Source: Anabaena azotica FACHB-119
GTDB taxonomy: Bacteria; Cyanobacteriota; Cyanobacteriia; Cyanobacteriales; Nostocaceae
Direction: 5' to 3'
Length of the DNA: 64,000 nucleotides
Assembly: GCF_014697625.1 (NCBI RefSeq)
Contig: NZ_JACJSG010000041.1
Span: 1-64,000 of the forward strand
In this document: piece by piece, positions 1 to 9,268 of the stretch
How the letters are laid out: each line of letters begins with the position of its first letter
Position numbering within the stretch: position 1 is the first letter of the stretch
The notes under the pieces: generated by a model
Seen by the model: only the letters and a program-made list of their open reading frames with translations
Database searches by the model: none
Told to the model about the DNA's origin: nothing
Program-made: the position numbers and the translations under genes

Positions 1-168
1 GCCTGTATTTAACACACCATACAATATGATATTCAATTGCATAAACATAACCCCTTCCGTGTTTTACTTCCATACTTTATCTTACCATGTGCGTAACCAT
101 GTGTAAAACCAAATATGGAAATATAGAGCGCCTAACTCATGACTCGAAGTCACGAGTGTGCGGCTTGA

Positions 169-549
169 AGAAATCAACAAGCGAGGGTTGATATCATGAC
201 TACTTTTGGTGGAGAATTCGATCCTTTTACTTCTCCGTCTAACACAAATGTTTTGGCAAATGTTCTTGCTCCAACTGGAAGTCCGAACAATTTCACTTCC
301 GTAACGGGATACGATTTAACGCCATTTGCAGGACAGACAATAAGATTAGCCTTTAGGCAGGTTTATAGTCAAAACTCCTTCCAATTTGGAATAGATAACG
401 TTTCCATTCAATCAGCAGCAGTACCCTTTGGTTTGAATAAAGAAACAGGTCTGGCATTAGGATTACCTTTATTTATGGGATTACGGCTTTTAAAAAAGAA
501 GATAATCTCAACCAAGAAGCAAAGTAAAGCCATCGATATCTTAGCTTAG
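169..549 (+). pseudogene. C-terminal part of a PEP-CTERM-like exported protein
   Basis: The frame is open from 169; the first ATG is at 196, with a GAGGG ribosome-binding site just upstream, giving 117 residues. The sequence starts in the middle of what looks like a beta-sandwich exported domain (FGIDNVSI near residue 65 is the usual last strand). It ends in a sorting tail: a VPFGLN motif, a hydrophobic stretch (residues 84-97) and a KKK basic cluster. That tail is the cyanobacterial variant of PEP-CTERM/exosortase signals. No signal peptide is present, so the N-terminal half is missing. It is probably a truncated gene; a short expressed protein cannot be excluded because of the good ribosome-binding site. 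Confidence 0.55.
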
Positions 550-672
550 GTTATGGAATATTTTTCTCCGTTTTCGATGGAGTCAGCTTTCATTGTAACC
601 TTTGATGCTTTGATATTAGTGTTCTTTATGTAACTGCAATCTGCTGTATCTGATTTAATTGTTTGGCTTGAC

Positions 673-1359
673 TCACCCAGATAAAAGTAATTTTGTCAAT
701 TCTTCTAAAACTTTTAATCCCCGCAGGGAACCACGAATTAGACGAGTGGCGGCTATGGGTTGACGTAGCAAACTCAAGGCTAGGGGTAAAGGCTGTAGAG
801 AACCATCGGCGTTGATGGCTGCTGTCAAGTCGGGGATATCATGATGAGAATCATCGCTGACTACGCGCAACATAGCTACTGCTGCACTCATGCCATTGAA
901 AAAGTCTAAAGCAGCGAATCCTTCCATGTCAACGACATCCGCCCCCAAGGTTTCGCCAAGATGTCGCTTTTCCCCAGCAGAGCAAATAACGCGATCGCTT
1001 GTCAATGATTTGACTAAACTCACTGCTGGCTGTTGAGTTTTTAGTGCTGATTGTAGTTCTATGGTAAGAGAGCGATCGCACTTTTGCAATTGTTGCTGAT
1101 AAATACAGTTTTCGTATAGCACAACATCCCCCACATGATAGCGCGGGCTTAAGCTGCCGCACAAACCCATCACCAGGACTCTGGGTTGTTGTTCATTAGG
1201 ATATTCTTGCCTTTGCCATTGGTGCAGGTATTTTGTCAATGGCTTGATACCTACTGGTATTGACACAATTTTAGGTGTTTGCCCAGTGACTCGCTTTAAA
1301 CCGCGACACACAGCTTTATATTCAGATCCTTGAGGTACGAGAATTGTATTGATATTCAT
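673..1359 (-). CDS. Nucleoside phosphorylase superfamily protein
   Basis: The 228-residue protein has the phosphorylase-fold landmarks: a VLVMGLCGSL segment (about residues 62-71, phosphate/ribose loop) and a VVDMEGFAAL motif (about 142-151). The ME pair of that motif binds the ribose hydroxyls in MTA/SAH nucleosidases and purine nucleoside phosphorylases. It is shorter than typical bacterial PNPs. The substrate cannot be read from the sequence; similar proteins in cyanobacteria are annotated only as phosphorylase-family. It stands alone, facing away from the deacetylase gene. Confidence 0.7.
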   Translation of the reverse strand: MNINTILVPQGSEYKAVCRGLKRVTGQTPKIVSIPVGIKPLTKYLHQWQRQEYPNEQQPRVLVMGLCGSLSPRYHVGDVVLYENCIYQQQLQKCDRSLTIELQSALKTQQPAVSLVKSLTSDRVICSAGEKRHLGETLGADVVDMEGFAALDFFNGMSAAVAMLRVVSDDSHHDIPDLTAAINADGSLQPLPLALSLLRQPIAATRLIRGSLRGLKVLEELTKLLLSG

Positions 1360-1389
1360 TAGTCATTAACTATCAATCATTAGAGATGA

Positions 1390-1540
1390 TTTATAAAGTA
1401 AACCTTAAATTGTCGGGTGCGTTAAAGCAGCGCTTAACGCACCGTATTTGCTGGTGCGTTACGGCTAATTCCTCATTTCGCCAACGCTCAAATCCTTTTA
1501 CATAGCCGTAACACACCCTACTTCATATTTACTTTATAAA
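1390..1540. repeat. MITE-like element with 13-bp terminal inverted repeats
   Basis: TTTATAAAGTAAA at 1390-1402 is perfectly inverted at 1528-1540 (TTTACTTTATAAA). Inside is a second palindrome, GGTGCGTTAA (1416-1425) with TTAACGCACC (1434-1443). There is no coding capacity. The rest of the 1360-1855 gap holds another GGGCGGGTT/AACCCGCCC inverted pair near 1640-1690 and no gene. Confidence 0.6.
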
Positions 1541-1855
1541 TGGCCTCTTAGTTATTGTCCCACTCTGGCGATAGGCTTCTTCCATTGGTGTCAACTAAAC
1601 GTGAAATTGGTGTGGTGTTTCACCAACGTATTTAAGTAAGGGCGGGTTTAGCAGACATATCTGTTTTCCCCATGAATTTTTCAATCAACCCGCCCCTACT
1701 TACTGTTCACTGTTAAAAACCAGTAGCGTTGAGATTTAATCCTCAAATAACCTGTAGAATTTTTGTTATTCAGTTCGTACTAAGGACTAAAGTCCTTACT
1801 ACAAAACTTTAATTATTTACGCCGTTCTACTTACTAGGGCATTACTACTACCAAA

Positions 1856-2728
1856 ATGACTGTTAAAACTCAAAACCTACCCTTTAGTATAGCTTTAGTT
1901 TCTATCATTGCTCTGCTTGCACTCAATTTTGGCTCTCCTGAGTCTACAGTTCCTATTTTAGGATTTCATGGCATTCTAGATCATCAAAATAACAAATCGA
2001 TATCTGGTTTGGTTCCAGAAGAAATGCACTATTCCAAACAAGAGTTAGAAAAACTGTTAGAATCTCTAATTCTCAATGATTACTGGTTTTTAAGTACGCA
2101 AGATTTATATGACTTTTTCTTAACTAAATCTCAGGCTATTCCGTCAGGATATCGCCGAAAGAAGCCCATTATGCTGACATTTGATGATGGGTATAAATCA
2201 GTACATACAAAGTTACTGCCAATTTTATTAAAACTAGAAAAGAAATATAGTACTAAAGTACAAATCGTCTTATTTCTTAATCCTAGCCGTTTGGTACAAA
2301 AGGCCAGCGATAGTAAAACTCATTTAAGTTGCCAAGAATTAAGAGAAGGTTTACAAACAGGCTTTTACGATATTCAATCTCATGGTTTAAATCATAGAGA
2401 TTTAACAAAATTAGCACGGCGAGAGATAATCACCGAACTTTTACAAGCTAGAACTATTCTCAGAAGATGTACACAAGATTTAGATCCACAACAAAAGGTA
2501 GCATCTCATTTTGCTTACCCTTATGGAGCTTATAACAAACAGGTAGAAATTTATGTTTCTAGATATTATTTATCAGGCTATTTATATAATGATGAAACTC
2601 TCAACTACACTTGTAAGAATAATTTTTATCAAATTCCTCGCTTAATCGTTAATTATAATAAATCCTCTCAACAAATCATCAAGACGGCTGAAGCTGTCCC
2701 GGCAATTAGCAGTCAGGCTTGTCAGTAA
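1856..2728 (+). CDS. Polysaccharide deacetylase (NodB homology domain) family protein
   Basis: This 290-residue protein has an N-terminal hydrophobic segment (residues 9-25) that can act as a signal anchor, so the enzyme probably faces the periplasm. NodB motif 1 is LTFDDGY (about residues 104-110, catalytic and metal-binding Asp). Motif 2 is SHGLNH (about 180-185, metal-binding His pair). Motif 3 is FAYPYGAYN (about 220-228). Family members remove N-acetyl groups from chitin-like or peptidoglycan sugars through a metal ion. The substrate is unknown here. It converges with the TetR gene downstream. Confidence 0.85.
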   Translation: MTVKTQNLPFSIALVSIIALLALNFGSPESTVPILGFHGILDHQNNKSISGLVPEEMHYSKQELEKLLESLILNDYWFLSTQDLYDFFLTKSQAIPSGYRRKKPIMLTFDDGYKSVHTKLLPILLKLEKKYSTKVQIVLFLNPSRLVQKASDSKTHLSCQELREGLQTGFYDIQSHGLNHRDLTKLARREIITELLQARTILRRCTQDLDPQQKVASHFAYPYGAYNKQVEIYVSRYYLSGYLYNDETLNYTCKNNFYQIPRLIVNYNKSSQQIIKTAEAVPAISSQACQ

Positions 2729-2787
2729 GGGGCTAGGAATTGGGAATAGATTTTGTCAACACAGGTTAGTGTTTATAGGATTAACCA

Positions 2788-2832
2788 TGTATATACAAAA
2801 AAAATGCTATCATTTTTCACCATGTATATACA
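2788..2832. repeat. Two identical TGTATATACA palindromes
   Basis: The 10-bp perfect palindrome TGTATATACA occurs at 2788-2797 and 2823-2832, each within a longer direct repeat (ACCATGTATATACA), 35 bp apart. They sit between the 3' ends of two convergent genes, so they do not look like an ordinary promoter operator. Their function is unknown. Confidence 0.5.
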
Positions 2833-2955
2833 TTTTAAAAGCATAGCTACAAATGGCAAGTGAATGAGGTACACATTTTTATAGCAAAGCGATGTATAAC
2901 AGTAGCCACATCGGTTAGGACATGGATAAATCATCAAATCCTTCTAGCAAGAAGC

Positions 2956-3864
2956 TTAAGCGCCTGTAACCTGTCCCTTGTCCCCTGCTATATGTTGATT
3001 GCTGGCAAAACCTTGGCGGGCAAAGATTTCAATCATTTCACTGCGAGTTAAATTATTTTGCTCGGCTATTTCTGCTAACTTTTCCCAAGCTGTATCTGTC
3101 AATCTCACTGAGCGGAGATGTTTGGGTTCACAACCGTAGTCCATTTTGAATTTACCTGATGCGCTACGCTTACGTCTGGCTGATTTTTGCCTTGTACCGG
3201 AATACTGATCCGCTTCTCTGTTTTTGGGCAGATTAAGAGTGATTAAGTTAATGAGGTTGTCAATCAGGCGATCGCGCTCTAATGGTAAAACATCTTGACC
3301 GTGCAGCAAATGCTGAAAAATCACAAAATGCACCAATGACCCAAGAAAGATACGTGCTGCTACTTCTGGCTCAGATAATTGTAATTCTTTATGCTCGGCA
3401 AAATATTGGCTAACCAGTTCTAAGGCTGGTTTATCTAGGTTACTTACAAAGGTTTGTGCTAGTAATGGAAACCTCCCAGATTCACCAATAATTAGTCTTA
3501 CCAACCCCAAAAATTCCGGTTCTTTCTCTACTTGAGCAAAGATATTTGTGGCTATGCGTTGCAGAACTATACGGGGTTCTCCTTGGAGAAACTCTGGCTC
3601 TTGGATGATTAAACATTTTTCCTGTGCTAGCCGTTCAATCAAGGCCACGAATAGTCCTTCTTTATCTTGAAAGTAGCTGTAAACAGTAGTTTTTGATACA
3701 CCTGCGGCTGCTGTGACTTTATCCATTGTGGTAGCTGTATAGCCGTGAGTCAAAAACTCTTGCATTGCACCATTAAGAATTGCATCCACTTTCTCTACGG
3801 AGAGTGAGCGGTCATTTTTGTTAATTTCTATACGTGGCTTTTTCTGAGTCATATTTTTATACAT
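2956..3864 (-). CDS. TetR/AcrR family regulator with a ribbon-helix-helix-like C-terminal extension
   Basis: The 302-residue protein begins with a TetR DNA-binding domain (residues 23-72: AGVSKTTVYSYFQDKEGLF recognition region). A ligand-binding helical domain follows to about 215. TetR proteins are normally about 190-220 residues. Here a basic linker (KSARRKRSASGKFK) and a RSVRLTDTAWEKL..NNLTRSEMIE segment (about 245-290) follow, resembling a CopG/Arc ribbon-helix-helix. It is divergent from the devBCA-like operon, so it is the likely local repressor. An alternative start is ATG at 3852. It converges with the deacetylase gene. Confidence 0.8.
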   Translation of the reverse strand: MYKNMTQKKPRIEINKNDRSLSVEKVDAILNGAMQEFLTHGYTATTMDKVTAAAGVSKTTVYSYFQDKEGLFVALIERLAQEKCLIIQEPEFLQGEPRIVLQRIATNIFAQVEKEPEFLGLVRLIIGESGRFPLLAQTFVSNLDKPALELVSQYFAEHKELQLSEPEVAARIFLGSLVHFVIFQHLLHGQDVLPLERDRLIDNLINLITLNLPKNREADQYSGTRQKSARRKRSASGKFKMDYGCEPKHLRSVRLTDTAWEKLAEIAEQNNLTRSEMIEIFARQGFASNQHIAGDKGQVTGA

Positions 3865-3960
3865 TCGCTAAATAAACTAGCTGAGACCGACTAGCGCGAC
3901 TACGCGAAGCGCAAAATATAGAAGAAACACTTTTTTCTTCCCCTACACCCCTACACCCTT

Positions 3961-4112
3961 GTGTTTCTTCTGACTTTTCACGGGAAGTCCTGAAACCCTC
4001 TTTAAGGCAGGGTGTAGGGTGTAGGGGGTAGGGAAAACTTGAAACCCTCACCACACCCTACACCCCGCACCCTCTGACTTTTCCACATACCGTGAAAAGT
4101 CAGGTGTTTCTT
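3961..4112. mobile_element. 134-bp MITE with 12-bp inverted ends and 9-bp target duplication
   Basis: CTGACTTTTCAC (3970-3981) and GTGAAAAGTCAG (4092-4103) are perfect terminal inverted repeats. The element is flanked on both sides by the direct repeat GTGTTTCTT (3961-3969 and 4104-4112), which reads as a 9-bp target-site duplication. The inside holds GGTGTAGG heptamers and no gene. No transposase for these ends is visible in the window. Confidence 0.8.
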
Positions 4113-4277
4113 GAGAGCAGCCTACGGCTAGGCTCACGTCAAACCTAACCCCCCAAACCCTTTCCCTAGAGACTTCTAAATAACAAAATAACTAATCGTT
4201 CGCTTGAGCAGGGGACAAACAAATCTCATCGTCGTATTCGATAGAAGAATTGAGTCTTGACATATTGTAATGAACGG

Positions 4278-4311
4278 TTTAGTTTAAAAGTATAACTAAA
4301 CTAATCAGTTT
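4278..4311. promoter_or_regulatory. Candidate TetR operators upstream of the devBCA-like operon
   Basis: TTTAGTT (4278-4284), a 9-bp spacer and AACTAAA (4294-4300) form a perfect inverted repeat. A second overlapping pair, AAACT (4298-4302) and AGTTT (4307-4311), follows. Both lie 30-60 bp upstream of the exporter start codon, in the gap shared with the divergent TetR gene. Position and symmetry fit a TetR operator; binding is inferred. Confidence 0.55.
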
Positions 4312-4340
4312 ATTTAGAATACTAAATAAAAGAGTGGCTT

Positions 4341-5648
4341 ATGGTACGCCAAGTAGCAGATCAAGGTTCCGTATTCTTCAAGCGTAACTCCCGGCAATTA
4401 ATTATCGTAGCGACAGGAGTCGGTTTGGCGATCGCAGGTGCAAAAGGTTATAACTCATGGCAGCAAGGACAGCAATCTCAGGCAAGCCTTCCCGTTGTCA
4501 ACACACCGCAAACCAGAACCGTGACTGCGTTAGGCAAGCTAGAACCGAAGGGTAAAGTAATTAAACTTTCCGCACCTTCATCATCTGGACAAGGAAATCG
4601 AGTAGAGCAGCTACTAGTGAAAGAAGGGGACAGGGTAAAAGCAGGACAAGTAATTGCCATTTTAGATAATCGCGATCGCTTAAAGGCCGCCTACCAAGAA
4701 GCCGAAGAAGCAGTGAAGGTAGCCCTAGTAAATTTAGCAAAGGTACGAGAAGGGGCAAAAGTTGGCGAAATAGAAGCGCAGAGAGCCGAAATTGCTCGTA
4801 TCCAAGCACAGACAGCTGGGGATGAAAGAGAACAACAACAAACAGTAGCGAGGTTAGAGGCACAATGGCAAGGTGAGAAATCAGCCCAACAAGCAACAAT
4901 CAACAGATTAACAGCAGAACTCAAAAACGCTCAAGTCGAATGGCAACGCTATCAACAGCTTTATAGTGAAGGTGCAATTTCCCAATCGCTTTATGACAGC
5001 AAACGCCTCAGTGTTGATACCATTACCCAGCAGTTGAACGAAGCACAAGCAAACCTGCAAAGGATTGATAGAACTGGACGTAAGCAAATCAGCGAAGCTA
5101 AAACAGCCTTATCGCGAATTAACGCCACGGGTAGCAAACAAGTCAGCGCCGCCACCGCCACCTTAGATAAAATAGCGGAAGTGCGTCCCATTGATGTGGA
5201 AGCAGCCAAAGTAGAAGTAAGCCGGGCGCTAGCAGCAGCGAAACAGGCAAAAGCTAACTTAGATCAAGCTTATGTGCGATCGCCACAGGATGGGGTGATA
5301 TTTGATATTTATACTCGTGCTGGCGAAGTTGTCTCTAACGACGGTATTGTCGAGATTGGACAAACCAACCAGATGTATGCAGTTGTCGAAGTATATCAAA
5401 GCGATGTCAGCAAAGTCAGCCCCGGACAAAAAGTAGAGATATCAAGCAGTTCACTGCCTAGCAAATTACAAGGAACAGTAGATTGGGTAGGCTGGAAAGT
5501 GCAAAGGCAGAACATCATCAACACTGATCCTAGCGAAAATATCGATTCCAGAGTGGTAGAAGTCCAAGTACAACTAGATGAACCCTCAAGCGAAAAAGCC
5601 GCCAAATTCACCAATTTACAAATTAAAGCAGTCATAAATGTTGACTGA
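4341..5648 (+). CDS. DevB-like periplasmic adaptor (membrane fusion protein, HlyD family)
   Basis: This 435-residue protein has one N-terminal membrane segment (about residues 19-35). A lipoyl/barrel-sandwich half (LGKLEPKGKVIKLSAP, then VEQLLVKEGDRVKAGQVIAILD) and a long coiled-coil hairpin (about 110-300) follow. Then comes the second lipoyl half (AYVRSPQDGVIFDI) and a beta-barrel. It should link the inner-membrane DevC/DevA pump to an outer-membrane TolC; the HgdD-type TolC at 52.5 kb is an obvious candidate partner. It is the first gene of a three-gene operon, 8 bp before devC. Nostocaceae carry several devBCA paralogues, so this need not be the heterocyst glycolipid exporter itself. Confidence 0.85.
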   Translation: MVRQVADQGSVFFKRNSRQLIIVATGVGLAIAGAKGYNSWQQGQQSQASLPVVNTPQTRTVTALGKLEPKGKVIKLSAPSSSGQGNRVEQLLVKEGDRVKAGQVIAILDNRDRLKAAYQEAEEAVKVALVNLAKVREGAKVGEIEAQRAEIARIQAQTAGDEREQQQTVARLEAQWQGEKSAQQATINRLTAELKNAQVEWQRYQQLYSEGAISQSLYDSKRLSVDTITQQLNEAQANLQRIDRTGRKQISEAKTALSRINATGSKQVSAATATLDKIAEVRPIDVEAAKVEVSRALAAAKQAKANLDQAYVRSPQDGVIFDIYTRAGEVVSNDGIVEIGQTNQMYAVVEVYQSDVSKVSPGQKVEISSSSLPSKLQGTVDWVGWKVQRQNIINTDPSENIDSRVVEVQVQLDEPSSEKAAKFTNLQIKAVINVD

Positions 5649-5656
5649 TAACCACG

Positions 5657-6829
5657 ATGACATTCATTCAAGAACTACAACGACGCACACCTCTGGGATG
5701 GCTACAACTGAGTCATCATAAAAGCCGCCTCATGGTTGCTTTATCTGGTATTGCCTTTGCCGATGTCCTCATGTTTATGCAGTTAGGCTTTCAAAATGCC
5801 CTGTATGACAGTAACACTAGCCTTAATCGTGCATTACTTGCAGACATAATTTTGATCAATCCCCAAAGCCGTAATATGCAGAACTTGACTACATTTTCCC
5901 GGCGACGACTGCTGCAAGCTGAGGATGTGCCTGGTGTCAAGTCGGCAGAAGCCATGTATATCGGTTTAATCACTTGGAAAAATCCCCAAACTCGCCGTAA
6001 AACAACAATACAAGCAGTTGGGTTTAATCCCGATCAACCTGTTCTCAACATTCCAGAAGTTAACAATCAAATAGATAAGATTAAACTACCAGATAATTTC
6101 GTTTTTGACCGTGCAGCTAGAGGTGAATATGATCAAGTCTTTAAGCAAATTGATGCAGGACAAACAGTCACTACCGAGGTAGATAAACGCACTATCTCAA
6201 TTAGTGGGGGATTTAAGCTAGGCGCTTCCTTTGGTGCTGATGGTACTTTAATTTCTAGTGATGAAAATTTCTTGCGGTTGTTTCCTAGAAGACTCCCTGG
6301 AAGCATTAGTTTGGGCTTGATTAATTTACAACCCGGTTATGAGCCAAAACAGGTAGCAGAGGCTTTAAAATCACATTTACCAGATGATGTCAAAATTCTC
6401 ACTCGTGCCGAATATATCAAATTTGAAGAAGACTATTGGAAAACAGAAAGTCCCATTGGTTTTATCTTCAGTTTAGGCGTAGCAATGGGATTCATGGTTG
6501 GTGTAATTATTGTTTATCAAGTTCTGTCAACTGATGTCAATGCCCACATAAAAGAATATGCCACATTTAAGGCAATGGGTTACGGCAATTCCTATTTATT
6601 AGGAGTAATTTTTGAAGAAGCAGTGATTATGGCAGTCTTAGGTTTTCTTCCAGGTTTTATCATTCCTTTAGGGATGTATCAATTAGCAGCAAATGCCACA
6701 AATTTACCTATATACATGACAGCAGTTAGAGCCTTAACAGTTTTCTTATTAACTGTGATTATGTGTACTATTTCTGGAACTATAGCAACTCGTAAGTTAC
6801 AATCTGCTGACCCGGCAGATATGTTTTGA
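5657..6829 (+). CDS. DevC-like ABC exporter permease (FtsX/MacB type)
   Basis: The 390-residue inner-membrane protein has an N-terminal transmembrane helix (about residues 25-45), a large periplasmic loop, and three C-terminal helices (about 270-295, 315-345, 355-380). This is the FtsX-domain topology of DevC. It forms the membrane part of the exporter with the DevB-like and DevA-like neighbours. It starts 8 bp after devB, so the two are likely cotranscribed. Confidence 0.85.
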   Translation: MTFIQELQRRTPLGWLQLSHHKSRLMVALSGIAFADVLMFMQLGFQNALYDSNTSLNRALLADIILINPQSRNMQNLTTFSRRRLLQAEDVPGVKSAEAMYIGLITWKNPQTRRKTTIQAVGFNPDQPVLNIPEVNNQIDKIKLPDNFVFDRAARGEYDQVFKQIDAGQTVTTEVDKRTISISGGFKLGASFGADGTLISSDENFLRLFPRRLPGSISLGLINLQPGYEPKQVAEALKSHLPDDVKILTRAEYIKFEEDYWKTESPIGFIFSLGVAMGFMVGVIIVYQVLSTDVNAHIKEYATFKAMGYGNSYLLGVIFEEAVIMAVLGFLPGFIIPLGMYQLAANATNLPIYMTAVRALTVFLLTVIMCTISGTIATRKLQSADPADMF

Positions 6830-6982
6830 TATAGATTATTAATTCGCCACATTTAATTTATTTGCTGTTGGCATAGCAGATTATAGACAGATGCCGACGT
6901 GAATTAATTGGGAAAATTCGCTAGTAAAAAGACTTTGAAACTGTTTACTGTCATCTGTATGATTCCTTGTGAGAAATCAATT

Positions 6983-7699
6983 ATGCCAACTATCAATACT
7001 AATGAATGCGCTATTTCTATTCAAAACCTTGACCATTACTTTGGTAATGGACAACTCCGCAAACAGGTTTTATTTAATATCAACCTGGAAATTAATGCAG
7101 GTGAAATTGTCATTATGACAGGGCCTTCAGGTTCGGGAAAAACTACACTGCTAACTTTAGTAGGTGGCTTGCGTTCAGCCCAGTCTGGAAGTTTACGGAT
7201 ATTAGGTAATGAACTCTGCGGTGCTAGTAGTAAACAATTAACTCAAGCAAGACGTAATCATGGTTATATATTCCAAGCTCATAATTTGCATGGTAGCCTG
7301 ACAGCATTGCAAAATGTACGCATGGCTTTGGAATTGCAACCAGGAATCTCCATCCCAGAAATGCTTACTCGGTCAAAAGAAATTCTAGAAGAAGTAGGAT
7401 TAGGACATCGGTTGAATTACTACCCGGATAATTTATCGGGAGGACAAAAACAACGAGTAGCGATCGCCCGTGCTTTAGTCAGTCAGCCTAAAATAGTTTT
7501 AGCCGATGAACCAACAGCCGCCCTCGATAAACAATCAGGACGCGATGTGGTAGAATTAATGCAAAAATTAGCCAAAGAGCAAGGCTGTACAATTCTCCTA
7601 GTAACCCACGACAACCGCATTCTAGACATCGCCGATCGCATTGTCTATATGGAAGATGGTCATCTTGTCAAGGATACTGTCAGTGCTGTTAGTCATTAG
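6983..7699 (+). CDS. DevA-like ABC exporter ATPase
   Basis: About 238 residues with a complete nucleotide-binding domain: Walker A GPSGSGKTT, signature LSGGQKQRVAIARALV, Walker B IVLADEPTAALD, and the H-loop THD. I chose ATG 6983 (MPTINTNE) because the conserved domain begins just after it; the frame is open upstream to a TTG at 6908. It powers the DevB-DevC exporter and is the last gene of the operon. It resembles the MacB/LolD ATPase group. Confidence 0.88.
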   Translation: MPTINTNECAISIQNLDHYFGNGQLRKQVLFNINLEINAGEIVIMTGPSGSGKTTLLTLVGGLRSAQSGSLRILGNELCGASSKQLTQARRNHGYIFQAHNLHGSLTALQNVRMALELQPGISIPEMLTRSKEILEEVGLGHRLNYYPDNLSGGQKQRVAIARALVSQPKIVLADEPTAALDKQSGRDVVELMQKLAKEQGCTILLVTHDNRILDIADRIVYMEDGHLVKDTVSAVSH

Positions 7700-7765
7700 G
7701 CAGTTGACAGTTGACAGTTGTTATTCTCCTCTGCTCCCCTGCTCCTCTGCTCCCCCCAGCACCCT

Positions 7766-8512
7766 TTATTCTGCACTCAAAAATTCCCAATACCCATTGC
7801 TGAGTTCTTTCACTGCTAAATCATAAAATTGCTTACCATGTTCTGGTGTTGCTAAAGCAGGATTAGAACCCATACGTCCATCTGGGTAATGTAGTTTAAA
7901 ATCGGTGGCACTGTAAATTCTGTGTCCCTTGGCTACTTCCGGTGAAAGAGGTGCTTGCTTAATTGCTTGGGGGTAAACATACTGAGTAACGGCGACCTCA
8001 CTAGGGGTTGCGTGAGAACCTTCTTGATCACCATACAATTCTTTGGCAAGTTTATATACAGAACCGCACATAAACCAGTTAGCAATTTGACATTGTACCT
8101 TATGGGCGTTGACAATCTGCAAATCTTCTAAGTAGACGTAGGTTTCCGAAAACGCCGCTTTCAGGGTAGCGATGTTACCGCCATGTCCGTTAATAAAGTA
8201 GAACTTGGTAAAACCGACTTTGGCAAGACTAGTTACATAATCTCGCACCACTAGAATTAATGTACTGGGACGTAAGCTGATGGTTCCCGGAAAAGCTGTA
8301 TGATGTAATGCCATCCCTACATTGATTGTAGGCGAAACGATCGCCCCAGTTGCTTCACCCACACCACGAGCGATCGCTTCAGCACAAATAGCATCAGTAC
8401 CAATTAACCCCGTCGGCCCATGCTGTTCAGTCGAACCAATAGGTAATATAATCCCCCTTGATGTTTGCAAATAGTCTTCAACTTCCTGCCATGTACTTAA
8501 ATGTAGTAGCAT
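7766..8512 (-). CDS. Creatininase family protein
   Basis: This 248-residue protein carries the creatininase fold motifs. LPIGSTEQHGP (about residues 21-31) supplies the Glu and His metal ligands, a conserved Asp follows (TDAIC), and GHGGN sits at about 108-112. Relatives hydrolyse cyclic amides (creatinine, formylaminopyrimidines, mycofactocin precursors) with Zn or Mn. The actual substrate in cyanobacteria is not established. It is a single gene converging with the exporter ATPase. Confidence 0.85.
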   Translation of the reverse strand: MLLHLSTWQEVEDYLQTSRGIILPIGSTEQHGPTGLIGTDAICAEAIARGVGEATGAIVSPTINVGMALHHTAFPGTISLRPSTLILVVRDYVTSLAKVGFTKFYFINGHGGNIATLKAAFSETYVYLEDLQIVNAHKVQCQIANWFMCGSVYKLAKELYGDQEGSHATPSEVAVTQYVYPQAIKQAPLSPEVAKGHRIYSATDFKLHYPDGRMGSNPALATPEHGKQFYDLAVKELSNGYWEFLSAE

Positions 8513-8561
8513 TTTTACTTAGCATCCATTAATATTAACGAATCAGAGGTCATTAAGAGTC

Positions 8562-8685
8562 AGGACTTACGCAACTGGCACTTGGGGTAGGGTGCGTCAG
8601 ATGTGGAAAATCCTTAAATGTGTATAAAATTATTGGGGCTGACGCACCCTAAAGTTAGTTTGATGATGACACTTGCGTAAGTCCT
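8562..8685. repeat. Nested inverted-repeat element (MITE-like)
   Basis: Outer arms AGGACTTACGCAA (8562-8574) and TTGCGTAAGTCCT (8673-8685) are perfect. Inner arms TAGGGTGCGTCAG (8588-8600) and CTGACGCACCCTA (8639-8651) are also perfect. AAGAGT flanks the element on both sides, with one extra base on the left. The same two modules recur near 45.5 kb in the opposite nesting order. Confidence 0.65.
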
Positions 8686-8771
8686 AAGAGTTTGTAGAAA
8701 CTATAATTAACTTTCTTATGAGCATTCATAGTTGTAATTACGTAGTTTTGATTTATTACAAAAATACTAAT

Positions 8772-9155
8772 TTAATTTTTGACAAAAAAGTGTTGCTTAA
8801 TGACATCTAAAGGTGAACAGTCCCAATAATCAATGTGAGAAACAATCAAACCTTCAGCATTTAGACCAAGTTCACTCCAACCGGAAATAGAAATGCGTGG
8901 TTTCCAAGGTAGGGGACTGTTCCAACTCAGCGTCCATTTTGTTTTAATTTTATCTTCTAATCGTTGAATATCATGCAAATCCATCTTGATGTTTAAAAAC
9001 CAACTGTGCATGAAATTAATCATCTTTTTATAGCGTTCAACCCCAAAAAATTTATTTAAGGGGTCTTGAAAAAAGATATCTTCCGCGTAAATACTATAAG
9101 TTTGATTAACGGGAAATCTTTGATAGTCTTGTTTGAGTATGTCGATAATGTCCAT
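8772..9155 (-). CDS. DUF2358 / NTF2-like protein
   Basis: The 127-residue protein matches the plant-cyanobacterial DUF2358 pattern: an N-terminal helix (DIIDILKQDYQRFP), then YAEDIFFQDP, then a strand containing TKWTLSW and GWSELGLNAEGLIVSHIDYWD at the end. These belong to the NTF2-like cone fold (SnoaL-type). The biochemical role is unknown. It stands alone between two non-coding stretches. Confidence 0.7.
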   Translation of the reverse strand: MDIIDILKQDYQRFPVNQTYSIYAEDIFFQDPLNKFFGVERYKKMINFMHSWFLNIKMDLHDIQRLEDKIKTKWTLSWNSPLPWKPRISISGWSELGLNAEGLIVSHIDYWDCSPLDVIKQHFFVKN

Positions 9156-9268
9156 CTAAAAATTACGAATTATATATCTATAGTAATAGCCAAGACAGTT
9201 ACGCCATTAGGAAACGAGAAAATTGAGAGAGTAAAAGACGTTTAACCTGTCACCTGTTACCTGTCCCC

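Noticed and set aside
2860..3051. 63-codon plus-strand ORF overlapping the TetR 3' end
   Set aside because: It is mostly antisense to the TetR gene and shows no independent coding signal.
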